Shown here: positions 40,714 through 54,403 of the stretch, one piece after another
How positions within the stretch are numbered: position 1 is the first letter of the stretch
How the letters are laid out: each line of letters begins with the position of its first letter
Assembly (NCBI RefSeq): GCF_022539315.1
Contig: NC_066313.1
Span: 72,419,934 to 72,483,933 of the forward strand
DNA: 64,000 nt
Direction: 5' to 3'
DNA from: Serinus canaria
Lineage: Eukaryota; Chordata; Aves; Passeriformes; Fringillidae
The notes under the pieces: generated by a model
Told to the model about the DNA's origin: nothing
What the model saw: only the letters and a program-made list of their open reading frames with translations
Database searches by the model: none
Program-made: the position numbers and the translations under genes

Positions 40714-42291
40714 AGGGGGGTAATATCTTTCCCAGGCTGGAGCACAAGAGCTGGCAGCCCCCAGAACTGCACTGTAGTGCACCAGCTCACATTAGAACTG
40801 CTCTGCTTTCTTTCCAATTTATAGAGCAGTATAGCCTGGCCCTGCCTGCAAAAGAACACTACAGTAAAAGAAAAAAATCAAATTTCATTATACGTGGTGG
40901 ATTGAAGCTCTATTATTAGAAACACAACTGTATTTTTGCTAAGATTTATACTATGCATATGCAGTTGATTGTATGTTAAAGTCTTGACCTGAACAGCTTC
41001 TAGGATTGTAAATTATTACACATTCAGTTTTTGAAAGATATAAAGAGAAATGGAAACACTGAACTCTAGAAAATAAACCTTAGACTTAACATTTTTATAT
41101 ATTGTCTTATATTTTATCAAAGGCATTCTTTATTTTTTTGGCATTAATACTTGATCTCTTAGTGATTCCTGTTTCTACATGAATTTACATTACAAAACTG
41201 TGCAGAAATGAACACATTGCAATAACGAAATCTGTGTCAGGTTAAGTACAATATATAAGTTTTACTAGCATTTGAAACAAAATTCAGACTCCATCTGTCA
41301 TATATTATCTCCAGAGAAGTTAGGAAATGCACATATGTAACTGCATTATGAGAAATTGAAGAACACCCAAAGTGCCTTACAAAGAGTATATGATATTTAT
41401 GCTTGGCTTGAACAATGATTTTTTTTTTTTAATTTTGTATGAAAGTTTTTAGTGTTAGAAATTCATACTTCTAATAAAATGAAAAATGTATAACTGCATT
41501 GAATAGGAGTTTGCAATATTTCCCCAATTAGATGTTCTGTATGAGAGAAATACAATAAATATGGCTCATCTCAAAGGAATTCAATATATTTTTGCATTTC
41601 TTTAGAATTCATCTATTTCTGATGTTTGATTGTTGGCACACTTTGTGTGAAATATTTTTCATATGAAGAAAATAATTGAAAGCTTACTGTTACTGTGCTA
41701 AAATATGCACAAAAAACTTGCCATAAAAATTTCTAAGTGTGAGGAAAATGAATTTAACAAATAGCTTTATAATTTACTCTCAACATTTTAAAAATAATTT
41801 TTCTGTTTTTCTATTTTTTCTGTTTTTCAATTGAAACAGTTGGAAGACTGACATCAAATGGCTGACATTTATTTTCTTTCCTTCCTTGCTGATTTATCCC
41901 TTCACCAGAGTTTCAAGGAAGAAACTATCACACCCTCTTGAAAGGACTTAGTATCCTATCCCTTCATGGCTTCGGTTTTTGAAGTTAATTTCTAAGGTTT
42001 CTAATTTTCACTTTGTTTTAAATGGCTGCCTCCTCCCTCCATTTTCTGCAGGACAGCAGTTTGTGCCACAATGAGCTTTTAGTGAAAGACTCCAGGCAGA
42101 AAAAAAATTACCCTTCTTTGGAATATATAGCACCAGATAATGCTCTTCCAAAATCAGTAATGCATATATCCAAACATCCTTGCATGACTTGTTTTAGGAT
42201 GAGGTCAGGCTTTTGGAGGTGCTTGTTTCTTTCCATTGACTCTGAAAGCTCTAGTGACTCTAAAAGGTAACAAGTGCCACTTAACTAGTCT

Positions 42292-42399
42292 GGGGGGGTT
42301 TAAGTTGAGTAGAAATGTCATACGGGGGCGGGGGGGGAATAAAAAGCAAACCTGCACAAGTTTTTGTTGTTGGTTTGGTTGTTTGGTTGGTGGGTTGGG
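42292..42399 (+). other. G-rich cluster with quadruplex potential
   Basis: On the + (GPC5 sense) strand there is a G7 run at 42292-42298, then GGGGGCGGGGGGGG at 42324-42337, then a GGTTTGG/GGTTGG series at 42372-42399 with at least six GG or GGG tracts. The last part alone meets the pattern for a two-quartet G-quadruplex. The surroundings are AT-rich, so the cluster stands out. Confidence 0.7.
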
Positions 42400-45300
42400 A
42401 TATTTTGCAAAACCACGGATCAGCAAAGAATCTGACTTTTTGACTTCAATAACCATCTTACAGATAACTTTAGGCTAAGATGAATTACCCACTGGACTTG
42501 TCTGTCTTTCTGCGGAGACAGATGCCTAACCTTAGATTTCTAAAGCTCCATGAAGTGAGTCCCACCCTCACAGCTGAAAAGATGTGTAAGCAGATTTTCT
42601 GACTTGTGGGATCCCTCAGCCTTCACCTTATTCATTAGTTTAAGCCAACCCTTGGACATCTCTGAAGAGCTCAGATAATGTATTTCCTAGATGGTAGTTC
42701 TTGTAAATGCTACCCATTTTCTACTTGTTTTGGGTGTTTTCCTAATAACCAACTACATGAGGATTTCTGAGTTCTAAGCAAGAGGAACATGCATTAGATT
42801 TGCGTGTTAATAAATAGTCTTGCTGGATTGAGCCTGGTTTTATGCTCTGTTCATGGAGATTTTAGGGTTTCTATTGATATCTTCCCTGTAGTGATGAGAG
42901 AAGATGGGTGCTTATGAATAAGCAACACAATGGCAATATTTAATAACTGTGAGCACATGTGCTAACACAATACAATGTACTGATGAAAAAGTACTCTGAT
43001 TTCCACAGTAATCAAAACTGCCTGTAATCTATGCAATATTCATTTCACTTTTAAAAGAAAATGGTCCTTTTATGTCTTCAGATAACCTAAACAATAAAAT
43101 AGTTATTAAAATGGAAATCCTGAGTTTGCATTTGCATATAAAAGGATTCAGAAAAGACAGTCTAATATACCTGGAACTTTTGTGTGTGCTAGCTATAGGA
43201 ATATGTGTGACTTTATAAATATTTATACATGGTTCAAAGCCATCTGTCAACAATTAAAATATATGTCACGTTTAATAACATAGTCTGCATAGATTAGGAT
43301 TACTATAATTAGACTTTTGCGCACATATTACAGCTGCAAAATGTATGAGCCAGGCTTTCTCAGGAATTTCAAAAAAGGCTTCTTCTATTTTATAATATTC
43401 TCCATGGTACTTGATTGCATCTGAATAAGTAATGCTGCAGAGAAATGGCAGAGGCCGCTACTTGAACTTGAAGCTAGCTTTTCTGAGAAAAGTTGTAATC
43501 TTATCACACATACAAAGACCCAATGGGATCTAAAGAATTGTTCTAGCAAATCTTTCTGAGAAGACTCTGATTGTAAATGGTCCTCTTCTTTATGCACCAA
43601 GAAACCTGTTCTCAAGTAATGTACGGCTGCTCCTCCACCACTTTCGTATTTCAAGGATGCCTTAATTCTCTTGAAGATTTTGAAAAACAGGGATGATGCA
43701 TTTTGACAAGACTAGGCAATGGGAACTATTTTAAGAATAGTTTGGAGGCAAGGAATATTTAAAACCACAGTCCTTCATACGTGATAAGTCTCAATTTATG
43801 CAAAGCAGCCTTACTACACGAATATAACCAGAGAAGTACAGTTATACAGAAATCATGAAAATAAATGACAACTCGAGAATGGGGACCAGGGGCAAATTGT
43901 GTGGCAGGAAGGCCTTGCTTTAACCTCATTAAGAATTCACTTGTCTTCTGGAAAGGGCTGGCACACAATCTCAGCAGCTGGAGGACTTTCAGTGTAAGAA
44001 TCAAGTGTGGCATAAATTATGTACTAGAGTTTATACTGGCATTCTGTCTGAAGGGTATATTCTGAAAATTAAAAGAGTATATATTGGACCTTAAGGAAAA
44101 CTTGGTAAATAATGCAGAAGATTCTGGGTCCATGTTTTTTCTGTGCTATGTTTTGTGGCAATCTCTTATTACAGGATGAGGCCAAACAAAGTCACAGATA
44201 AGGACTGGAGGTATGCTTTTGTGATTGATACTTGCTCTCACTAACGTGAGGAGATTCCTGGCTATAACTTATATTAGTTATATTAAGGTTCTGCATAATA
44301 TCTTTTGTATTGCAGGGAGAGGGGGAAAGAGAGATGGGACATGACAATATTTTTGCACAGAGAATCCCTCCCCACAAAAACTGTTCTACAGAAAACATTG
44401 CTGTGGTCTGTTGTGAGATAAATGAATACTGAAGGATTTTGTTTCATACTGAGTTCTGCATTAAATTTTATAGGTTTCTACTGTCATATCCTATTCTAGA
44501 TCAATTTAGAATGCTGTGATTTAAGGAAAAAGTACGTATGCAGCTGCTGAAGAGGGAAATGTATTTTTAATATTTCAATTTTTTGAGTATATGGGACTAT
44601 TTTTCACTTACATTATCTACAGAGCAATGCCTAATGCAAAAGTAAAGGCTTCCTTCTATTTTATTTTTGTATTTAATTTGCTTTTAATGTTGCTAGGAGC
44701 ATACTAGTTTTATGAAGTTACACAATACTGGCCTTGCTGTCAGCTTAATCTTCATGAATTTTACACAGCAGATGTTGCTTTTCCTTGGTTACTCGAGTCC
44801 TCTGATGTGAGGGCTAGAAATGTCACCAAATAGAAGACAAAAGTAGCTTTATCATGCTGCTGGTGGGTAAGGGAAAGCAGTGTGTCAGTCAGCACTGCTG
44901 GTGTGTCACCTCCACTGACTGTGTACTGAATTCCATTCTCTGAAACCAGTTCACTGGATAAATCACCAATTTATTCACTCACAATAGGGTAGCAAAAGAA
45001 ATGTACCTCTAACAGTGTAGTCACAATTTTGCTCATGATGGCATCACATATTATTTCAATGCAGCTTTTCCTATAATGTCTCCTGAATGGCCCTCCGGAA
45101 GAAATGTCAAGTAGCATATTCTTATAAAGTGAAAAGGGTTCCAGAAAGTCCTTCTTCTAAATGGCTTAATATAATGCCCTTTCACTTGCAGATCTGTGAA
45201 GTATAAAAAGAAATCAAAACCTGAAATAGCCTGTCTGTGGTTTTCATTATCTATCATGATGTTTAATTTACTTCAGCTGTAACATCAGACTTCTGTTTCC

Positions 45301-46253
45301 ACTGATAATGAGAAGAAACTAGGGTTTACAGATTATTAACTCTTAAGTAAAAAACTGTGTCAAAGGAGTAAAATGAATCTTATGTCTTACTTTTGTAGAC
45401 ATAATCTCCAAATTGTCACAGACTGGAAATATACAGGTGGAAAATTGATGTAGTATAGATAATTTGCTGTAGAACCCATTCATAGCTTATTTTTCAGTTG
45501 TAATTTAATAAAAAACATGTTGAACCACGGAATAAACTTTATTCTTAAAAAATAAAATTGAACATTTACAATTTGCTAATGCCATGATTTTTATTTCTTA
45601 GTAACAGCCAGACTAATAACAGATTGATGGTACTATCAGCAGAAATCAGTGCATGATAATGAGTTAATGGTTGTGTACTCATGTCTGTATATATGAATCT
45701 TGCAGGTTGGTGAATTCTCTTCCATTCCACAGCTTCACTGGTATGCACTGGTTTCCTATTTTATTTGAAAAACTGTCCTGTGTAATGATAGTCATGAGAT
45801 TATTGAAACTGGCTGTAATTCTGATTCATTCTCCATATGATTTTCCAAGTTCTAGTTGGCAGCACTGAAAATGTTTGGTTTGAAACTTTCTTAGAGAAAA
45901 TTTAATTCTTAAGTTGTAAGCAGCATTTTTCCTCACAAATAATTTGATTTTTTTTTTTTTTTTGCTGTTTATATAGAGAGGGAACATACAGAGAAACCGT
46001 GAATTTTATATCTATAGCATCTAGATAAATGGTTGGGATCCCACTGTGCTTTTATCCACTTTGCCCTGTTGTGCTATGAGCTGTGTTGTTACCAAACAAA
46101 GAAAAATTCCACTGCCTGGCTAAAAGAATTAAGAATCCTCTTGGTAAATGTTTTCTGTTGTTTCTTTTCTATAAATCTGTTTGGACTCCAGCCTTTTTTT
46201 AGCTGAATAACTCCCAGCTTTAACTAGGATTATGGCTCAATTGCATGTGCTCA

Positions 46254-46445
46254 GGTGCCTGGGACAATTCCAGCTGCTCCTTGGTCCTTGGCCTCCAGCA
46301 GTTTCTTGAGAAGGTCTTCTGCAAATTCTCTATCACTCCTGTCTCCCTGCCCCAGATACTCTAGGTCATAACAAAAAAGCACTAGACAATGATCTTCACA
46401 AAACTGAATCAAACTTCTAATTACAGAGGACTTTAGACACTTCAC
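46254..46445 (-). other. Coding-like stretch of unknown identity (possible pseudogene or repeat fragment)
   Basis: On the minus strand a 64-codon frame ends in TGA at 46251-46253. Its last 38 codons (46367 to 46254) look more protein-like than other chance frames here: the peptide has an amphipathic, charged run, DREFAEDLLKKLLEAKDQG, with G/C-ending codons such as CTG CTG GAG GCC AAG GAC. Upstream in the same frame the sequence becomes AT-rich and less convincing, and a possible acceptor-like CTAG precedes GAGTATCTG. I do not recognise the protein. It could be a fragment of a processed pseudogene or a retroelement, or chance. Confidence 0.25.
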
Positions 46446-46779
46446 TTACATAAAAACATTTCAATATTTTGACATCTACACTGAGGTGTACGATTCTGAA
46501 GCCCAACTCCACCCAAAATCCTGGCTCTGTTTGTTCAAATGAGTTTTATCTGATCACAGTATGCCCTTATTTAAATCAATCATTTTTCTTTATTTTTTTG
46601 TTATACCACATTAATCATTCATTCAAGCACTCAATATTAAGCTGTCTAGTGATTCACATATTCTGTTCTGGAAAGACATAATTTCAGTCTACTATTAGGA
46701 TCAAAGAAAACTGCCTAATATATGTCATATATGTCTATCTATATCAATCCTTGCCAAGGAAGAAAGGTCCAAAAATTCA

Positions 46780-46803
46780 GATAAAGATAAGATAAAGGAT
46801 AAA
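46780..46803 (+). repeat. Cluster of four GATAA motifs
   Basis: GATAAA, GATAA, GATAAA and GATAAA occur within 24 bp at about 6-bp spacing. It may be a simple repeat or a GATA-factor binding cluster. Nothing else supports regulatory function. Confidence 0.5.
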
Positions 46804-49152
46804 ATTATTTTTAAATTATCTGAAAAATTATTTGTAATATCTAGTGGGGGGGGTTATAACCAATAACCTTTAAATAACTAAGAATAAACAGATGAACAGA
46901 AAAGAATAGTGACAAAAAAAATACAAGTATATGCATGGATGGGTGAAACAGGCAAAGAATATTAGTCTCTAAACACTAATCATATAAAATGTAACTTTTT
47001 TTTCTGTTATTTCAAATACTAGACAGAAATAGGAGTTCATGCTATTGTTCTGGGGTTTTGTTTTGCTCTCATTTGTTATCTCAGAAATGTCTAACTCATT
47101 TACTTAATTTTCTGAGGATGATTTAAACCTGCAGTGAAATGTTAGCAAGACATGCATTTTTATAGATGGAAATACGTAATTTTTTAAACAAATCAAGTTG
47201 ATAGTGTGCATAACTGGGGTGGCAGGGATTGCACCAAGGGATAAGAGCCAAGCTTTTGCTCTTGTATTCATTCTGAACCAGTAACAACTGGAAAGAAAAT
47301 TAATTGCTCATGACAGAACTCAAGTGAGAACCTGAATTGGTGGGTTTAAGTTGTGAAATACCATCACAGATACAAAGCAAGACTTCTATACATAACAAAT
47401 TAGAAAAAGGTTATTTGTGAATGGACAATTCCATTTAGGAGCTGTATTATATTACTAAGTAAAAAGAGGAAAAAGGTTGAGAGCACACTGCTCCACATCC
47501 CCAGGGCTTACAAACAGCCTCTTGATAATTGATTTACCCTAGGGAGGACTGATTGGTGAACAAATGTAAGTTAGAAAGACTGAGAATTCATTGTCTGTCA
47601 CTGTACCTTATTGCTTGCTTCTCTTTTATTTGGCACTGTAGACATCCCAAAAAACCTGCATCCATTGTACTAAATAAAAATGTTCAGGGACTTCATGTGT
47701 CCTACTTCCTACAGCAGAATACCCATATCCAGGCTGCCTCCTCAGAACAGTCTGTAGACTATGCTAAGGCTCAAACTGGGGTCAAGCATTTTTTTGGAGA
47801 GTGCTAGTTAGGTCAATTCGACTTTGTGATGGTCAGGAAGCATGCTAGGGATGGAACAAAATGTACAGTGTGTTCTTGTGCTTGAACCCATAGAACCACT
47901 GTGAGGAATTGTACCTTCAACGAAAATTGCCAGTCATTGCTACCTGATTTAGCAATTAGCTTTCTTTGAAAATTTTGTTCTCTTACTAAGTGGTTTTGAA
48001 TGCTTCATAAATAACTACTGAGAAGGATTTTGGAGTAGTTGTGTAATAATAAGCTGGGGTGATTCTTATTTTCACTATTCAGGCAGCAAATGATTTGATC
48101 CTGAGGTGGTAAAGGTATATCAAGAAAGCACAAAGAGTAGGTTAAAGCTGTGTTGTGCAGTGCTGGTGCTCAGCCACATTTCTAATTTTTGCAGTTCAGT
48201 AAGCAGAATGAATGTCTATTTCTTTCTTCGTTCAGCTAAGACTCGAGAGAAGTATTGTGTTACTTCCCTCAGAAATTCAGCCTACTGGTGATTTTATGGA
48301 GAAGAATTAGTTTTCAGGGCTGAAACACAGAGCTGTAGCCCTGTGTGTAGGCAGGAAACTGGGTTTGACATAGCAATGTATACAGTGCTTGGACTTAGTA
48401 TCATCTCAAGGATATAAAGGCTATACCTGATTAGAAATCTCATCCTCTTTTTGAAAATATAACCAAAAAAAAGAAAAAAAAAGAAAGGAGGTGATGTACT
48501 TCATATAAAAATTCAGCTTTTTATTAAAAAAAAAAAATCCCCACAGGGCATTCACTATTCATAAGGGACAATGAATTGTCATACTAGTGATCTAAATGCC
48601 AGTCTCAAATATAAGCTGGATTACTAATTTGGAATGCACAGTTTTTTTTAGGAAATGAAACCCTGGAGGACATTCTGGCCTACAGGTGTATGAATAATTT
48701 TTTTTAGAGATCACCAAAGGAAATTCTGATTTCTTAGTATTCAGATATGTAATGTTAAGCAGAGGTTAAAAAAATAGCAGTTTATTCCTCTCATTTGAAA
48801 GAGTTCAAGGAAGCAATACTTCTAGAAATAATTCTTCTGGGTCTGACTTGATTAGCTAAATTGGATTCACTGTTGAGGTCCTTGAAGATTCCCTCCAAAA
48901 GTACTTATGATGTGCACATAAATGAAAGAGGGGAAATACTATGACTGAGCTTAGTTCACACTGAACTGCAATAGAGCATCAAGATATTTTAATTGAAATA
49001 CAATAAAATAAAATTTATAGAATATCCATATTTCCCATTAAGGTCTATGATGTAGAATAAGTGAATAGGATACTAGATTTTTGTATCACATCTGTTTCAA
49101 TCATGTAAACATAAATTTCATTGCCTTTCAGTGATCATCATTCATTAGACAT

Positions 49153-49682
49153 TGTCCTTGTTTCAGAAGGGATACAGTTATTTTTCTTCTTAGCAGCTGG
49201 TATTATGCTGTGTTTTGGATTTATTATTAACATTTCAATAATAACAATACAGTAACATGTTACTTTTTGTTGAGCAGTGCTTACTCTGTCAAGGACTTTT
49301 TGTCTTCTCTTGCTGCCCTGCCAAGTGAGCAGGGCTGGAGTTGTGCAAGAAGATGGGAGGGGACACAGATGTGACAGCTGAGCCCAGATTACCCAAGAGC
49401 TATCCCTTACCATACAAAATAACACCAAGAATATAAATTGGCCAGGGGCTGGTGGTCCACTGCTCAGGTCATCAGTCAGTGGGTGATGAGAGATTGCATT
49501 GTGCATGGTTTGTTTTGTACATTCTTTCATCATCCTTACTCTTATTTGCCATTTCTTTTATGTCCTGCTGCACTGTTTTTATCCCAACCCATGAGTTTTA
49601 CCATTTTTCTGATTCTGTCCTTCATCCCACTGAGGATGAGTGAGTGAATGGCTCTCTGGTGCTCCTGCTGAGACAAACAACA
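49153..49682 (+). mobile_element. Solo LTR of an avian endogenous retrovirus
   Basis: The 530-bp block starts TGTCCTTGTTTCAG and ends near AAACAACA. In order it contains TAGCAGCTGGTATTATGCTG, TGTTTTGGATTTATTATTAA, GAGCAGTGCTTACTCTGTCA, a TATA box (TATAAA at 49432-49437), CATCAGTCAGTGGGTGATGA, ATTGCATTGTGCATGG and CCCAACCCATGAGTTTTACC. These are landmarks of an abundant avian ERV LTR that I recall, probably ERVL-like. The flanks GACAT and GAGAT could be a 5-bp target-site duplication with one mismatch. No internal retroviral genes are present, so it is a solo LTR. The open frames in it (131 codons on minus, 69 on plus) are incidental. It lies in the sense orientation to GPC5. Confidence 0.85.
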
Positions 49683-52187
49683 GAGATTAAATCACTTGTA
49701 ACTTTCTGCAAGCAAGAAAATGCAAAACAGATACACTCTTGCCATTTTGGATTAATTTATATGAATTTTTGAGAGGTAGAAGGGACCATTTCAGTTTTTT
49801 AATTTAACCTCATACATACCATGTCCTTGAACTTCTGAATTATTCCTGCTTTAATACCAAAACCTATTTGAACCAGGAAAAACCAAACCAAATCAACAAA
49901 AAAATACTCTAAAAGCCCAAATAAACCAAACCAAACTAAAAATTCCCTTACCTCAACTGTCAATAATTATTGTTTATTATCAAAAAAATATTTTTTATAG
50001 ACCAACCTGAATGTTTTTAAATGTATGATTCTGGTAGAATAGATTTTTTAAAATTATCTTTGATTTTTTTTTTTTTAATTTATTTTCCATTTTCATATGC
50101 TTTGGCCTGCCCAATCTGCTAAATCTCTATTTGCCATATAGGCACTTACAAGGCTTATAAGGCTGGTTAAATCTTGAGATCAAGGGTTTTTTGAGTGTAC
50201 TAAAGGATGAGCTCCGTGGCTAAAACCAAAGGATTTTTGGTTCCATTTTAATCACTGTAATGGAATTCACTTCTGGGCCATCCTTTCTGAACAAAGACAA
50301 CGAGAATGGGATTTAGGAATAATGTAACACCCCTAATCTGACTTAGTATTCCTATTTCTGTCCCCAAAGACATCCCATTAAAATCTTTAGCTAGAACACT
50401 GCTCTGGGTAATTCATATTCTGCTGGCTACAGAGGACACCCCCAATTAATTTACGAAACAGAATATTTTGTCTTTTATTATGCATGTAATACAATATTTA
50501 GACTTGCAAATTTCCTTTTTTCTGTCTTTGATTATAGTATGTGTTTTAAAATTCACTCAATTGCCTCACTTGCCAGATGAGATTTTCTTAGTTTGTCATT
50601 TCTTTTTGTTATTTAGTAGTTCTCCAGTTCCCGTGGCAATAAAAGATTTATCATTACCACTTTGTTTTTCATTTTGCTTTCCAGATCATCAATAAAAGTC
50701 TCAAATAATCTTGAAAGATTACAATGCCCTATAGGTTTGTACAATAATCATACATCCTTACTGATAATTTTCCTAATTATGCTTAGACTCTGAGATTTGA
50801 GAAGCTTCAAGAACCCTCATAAGGTGCTTCTCTAGCTGCTGCAAGCAGTTCATTTTCTTCCTGAAATGTTACAGAGAACAGTCATCTATTTACAGAACCC
50901 TGCAAGTACTTTAATACAACAATGTAACTTCTGTATGCAAATATTTCCATTCTTAAATGTGAAATGTCACAAAATTTATTCATGGTACTTTTTGGTGTTA
51001 TAACCTTGTTCAGAATTGCTTTTGGATCAAAAGAAAGCATTCCACTAAGCCATCAGTCCAAGTCCTGAGAGGTATTTTGGCAACTGAGCACTAAAAGATC
51101 TAAGGGGGAGGCCAAATTTCTCAAAGCTATGTAGGGAAGCTGTGAAGCTGAAGACTCCCAAAGACCTTTCAGCTGATTTACACCCAAATCATTCCCCCAT
51201 TCACATACACCATAGTAGTGGTGCCCAAATTTTCTGGGAAAATAAAATGCCACTAGCAGAGGACTTGCTTTTGATACCAAAATGTTAGTTCATTAAACTT
51301 CCATCAACATTAAGAACCAGCAAACCTGAAATGTTGGTGTATCTACTGCAGTCTCAGAACAGTGAATTAACCCTTGCCATACCTCATTCAAATTAACACA
51401 GTTGCCAAGAGTATTTGCTGTCTCTTTCATTGAAATTGGAATAATGTGTGATTAAACTCATGGGATTTGGGGTTTCAGGGTTTTTGAGAAAAAAAAATTT
51501 GATAGAATGGAATAACTTTTAGACAAAATAAAAAGAAAATAAACAATTTTACACTATGACACAGCAGTAAAACAGCCATGGTACTTTTTGTACAGATAGT
51601 ATACAGCTGGTAACCCTCCTCATTCAGCTGAAAGACCCAGTAAGTATATACAACAAAATTTTCCAGCTATAACATGTACTTATTTTCCTCTTAAAGAATA
51701 GGTTTATAAAAAGTGCAGCAGAATAGAACAATTCTTTTAAACAACTTTTATCTTTATTTATAATGTGAATCAATTTAGCTTTGAAGCACTACATGGATTT
51801 TTGTTTAATGAAGAATTTATACTAGGTCCAAGTCTTGCTTAGTAGAGAACCAGCACTGAGAATTGTGAACTTATATGGAGACAATATTTCTTCTTGTACA
51901 ATTAAGGAGACTGAATTGAGAATAACAAAGTCCAAATAACAAATGAGCTCATTATTTAATCTCTACTTTCTCAAGCACAGTGAAAAGTTTGGAAAAAGTT
52001 AGAGTACTTTTTCAATACTGAACCTACCTTTAAAGCAATTAAGTGGGATCATCTGTATTTTAAGGTTTCTATTCATAAGCCAATAATGCATAATATTAAA
52101 AAAAAAGGAAGAAAAAGAGAGGAAAGAGAAATAACTAAATTGTGCTGAAATTTAAAGAAGCAACAAAGTATAAAACGTTATTAAGCC

Positions 52188-52226
<39 letters not shown>

Positions 52227-53827
52227 CAGATATATGTTTTATATATGGTATATACAAATATGGCATATTGAAGAAAATTTGGCAACACATTTTGTTTGGA
52301 AAACTGTCTTGCTGGAAGTTCCTGCCCATGTTTATGCCACAGATCTCAGGGATAGAGTACCTTATCATACAACTGGCCCTGGGAATGTGTCACAATATGA
52401 ATTGGGGTGAAAAAGAAGTGTGCTCTTTAACTGAGTGTGGTTCATTAAAGAGTCTGTGTTTTGTTTCAATAAATACTACTTTGTAGAAGTATGGCATGGA
52501 TTACACAATGAGCAGGGAGCAGAGCAGAAGTACCAAGGAGCTTTTTTTCCTCTTAGCTAGGTAATTTGTCTTTCTGGTAGCATATAAATGTCTAATAAAA
52601 CTTTTGAATTAAAAGTGCTGCATAAATTGGCTCTGCTAAGTCAGTGGTGAGTGGCATTCTCCTGTTCTTACAGAGAGGAGCAAGTGGATTTTATGGAAGC
52701 ATTGAGATTTATCTGAATGATCTCATTGCAGTAGTGATTAAATATTTTTTGTTGGGCACTATAAAGCACTTAAGAGATCCTCATCTGGGGAGTGACTCCA
52801 TAATCTGAAAATAAACTCAGTGTACAGGTGAAAATATGAACCCAGTATCTCATTAAACAAAAAAGCAAACACATTTTTGAAGGTATAAAACAACAGAGTC
52901 TGTTTCTAATGAATTAATATCTCCTTTAAGGAGAAAGTACTATCTGATTTTTAAATTAAAGAATCTGAGATACTAGGTTTCAGCCAGTGTAAAGTCTTCC
53001 TAGATTAAAGCATGAGTAATGCACAAAGCTGTACAAACTGGCATTTTGGATGAGATGAGGTTATAAGAATTATTAACCTTTGTGAGAACCTGGGTTTTTA
53101 TAAGTTATGATGTGTATATTTATCTGACAGATAAACTGAACTGAATCTGAATAGGGAAGAGGGCATTTTTTGTGTGTATATGACAGTTGTACCACCTAGT
53201 ATTTAAAAACTGTGTGACAGCACTGGTACATTTGATAAATGAGAGAGATTAACATTATTCAGATGACTGCTCAGCAGTGCTCAACAGAGTGGAGAAATGT
53301 TTTAAAGAGAACTCTACTGTTTTCTTATACATCATGCAGATATCATTGGCCATCTCTATAGTGAGAAATAAAAAGGAGTCAGAGAACAATCTTATTTTCT
53401 GGAACCAAATCATCTATACTGCTTAGGCCAGTACCAGCTATCCCTTTTTTTTATTTTACCTCCCTTTTATTAGTTCTACCTAAGTAATGCCTGGATGTCG
53501 TTTGGAAATAGTTCTCTCCATGCTAGCCCTGCCTCTGAATGTATCAGTTTGGTCTGCTGTTCCTTGGTCAAGCATTTGATATCATCCCAACACCTTTTTT
53601 TCCTTCAGCTTCTGCCACATTTCTGTCTGACACACCCAGAGCAGACAAGTGTGTTTTGGATTCACCAATATTGAGCTGCAATACAGCTCTCACACTATTT
53701 CAGGTATTTCAAATGTGAAAAATTCACATAAAACAGTAAATGAATCTCAAGTCTCTGTAGACACCACATGGGTCTTTAAAAGATCCAGGTCCATCTGTTA
53801 AGTAGCACAGATTCTATCTGCTCTAAG
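49683..53827. other. Intronic sequence, little recognised
   Basis: It includes an A/C-rich AACCAAACC-type stretch at 49870-49940, just after the LTR, and the TA/CA microsatellite at 52188. A patch at 49770-49800 (AGAGGTAGAAGGGACC) resembles a very old CR1 or related LINE end, but too weakly to call. Confidence 0.5.
52188..52227. repeat. (TA)13(CA)7 microsatellite
   Basis: About thirteen TA units run directly into about seven CA units. Open frames with SLYIYIYIYIHTHT-like translations over it are artefacts of the repeat. Confidence 0.95.
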
Positions 53828-54147
53828 TAGGCCTATAGGAAAGGGGCAACAAACATTTTAGTGGGGTCTGTTGTGGTAGAAATAAGGGCAGTGGTTTTAA
53901 ACTGAAGGAGGTTTGTTTTTGACCACCTATAAGGAAGAAGTTTTTTTGTAATGAGGGTGGTGAGATGTTGGAACAGGTTTCCCAGGAAAGCGGTGGATGA
54001 CCCAGCCCTGGAAATATTCAAAATCAGGTTGGGCTGGGGCTCTGAGAAACCTGATCTAGTTGAAGACGTCCCTGCTCATTCCAGGGGAATTTGCACTAGA
54101 TGGCCTTTAAAGGTCTCTTCCAACCCAAACTTTTCTATGATTCTATG
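53828..54147 (+). mobile_element. CR1 LINE 3'-end fragment, 320 bp, just upstream of the GPC5 exon
   Basis: CR1 3' landmarks appear in order: GGGGCAACAAACATTTTAGT, AATGAGGGTGGTGAGATGTT, GGAACAGGTTTCCCAGGAAA, GGAAATATTCAAAATCAGGT, CACTAGATGGCCTTTAAAGG and the tail TTTTCTATGATTCTATG. The 5' end is truncated. Its 3' end lies 287 bp before the acceptor of the GPC5 exon, so the exon's branch point and acceptor are outside it. Confidence 0.94.
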
Positions 54148-54403
54148 TACTTAACCATTCCACTTGGCCTCTGGGCAAGAAATTGGTGACTTTCTTATAT
54201 AGTGATTAGGACATTTTGTGGCTTTTTAATTAAAACTAAACTATACATCCCCAAATGCCACTCATTTAAATCTATCTGTAAGTCAGGGTTAAAAAAAAAT
54301 CAGAATTGTCATTTTGTTGATCCTGAAATTTCCTTTTCAAATCAGGTAATTACTAGGGACATATATAAAATTTTGGGTACTCTCTGAAGCTCTCCACATG
54401 TAC

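Larger units (their letters stand above)
40714..49152. other. Intronic sequence with a G-rich cluster and short repeats
   Basis: AT-rich except for the G-rich stretch at 42.29-42.40 kb and a GC-richer, coding-like stretch at 46.25-46.37 kb. No exon of GPC5 and no recognised repeat family were found here. Confidence 0.55.

Noticed and set aside
49138..49647. 131-codon minus and 63-69-codon plus frames
   Set aside because: They lie inside the solo LTR, which is non-coding.
49770..49870. Weak similarity to an ancient CR1 or L3-type 3' end
   Set aside because: Only AGAGGTAGAAGGGACC-like matching can be followed by eye, too little to support a call.
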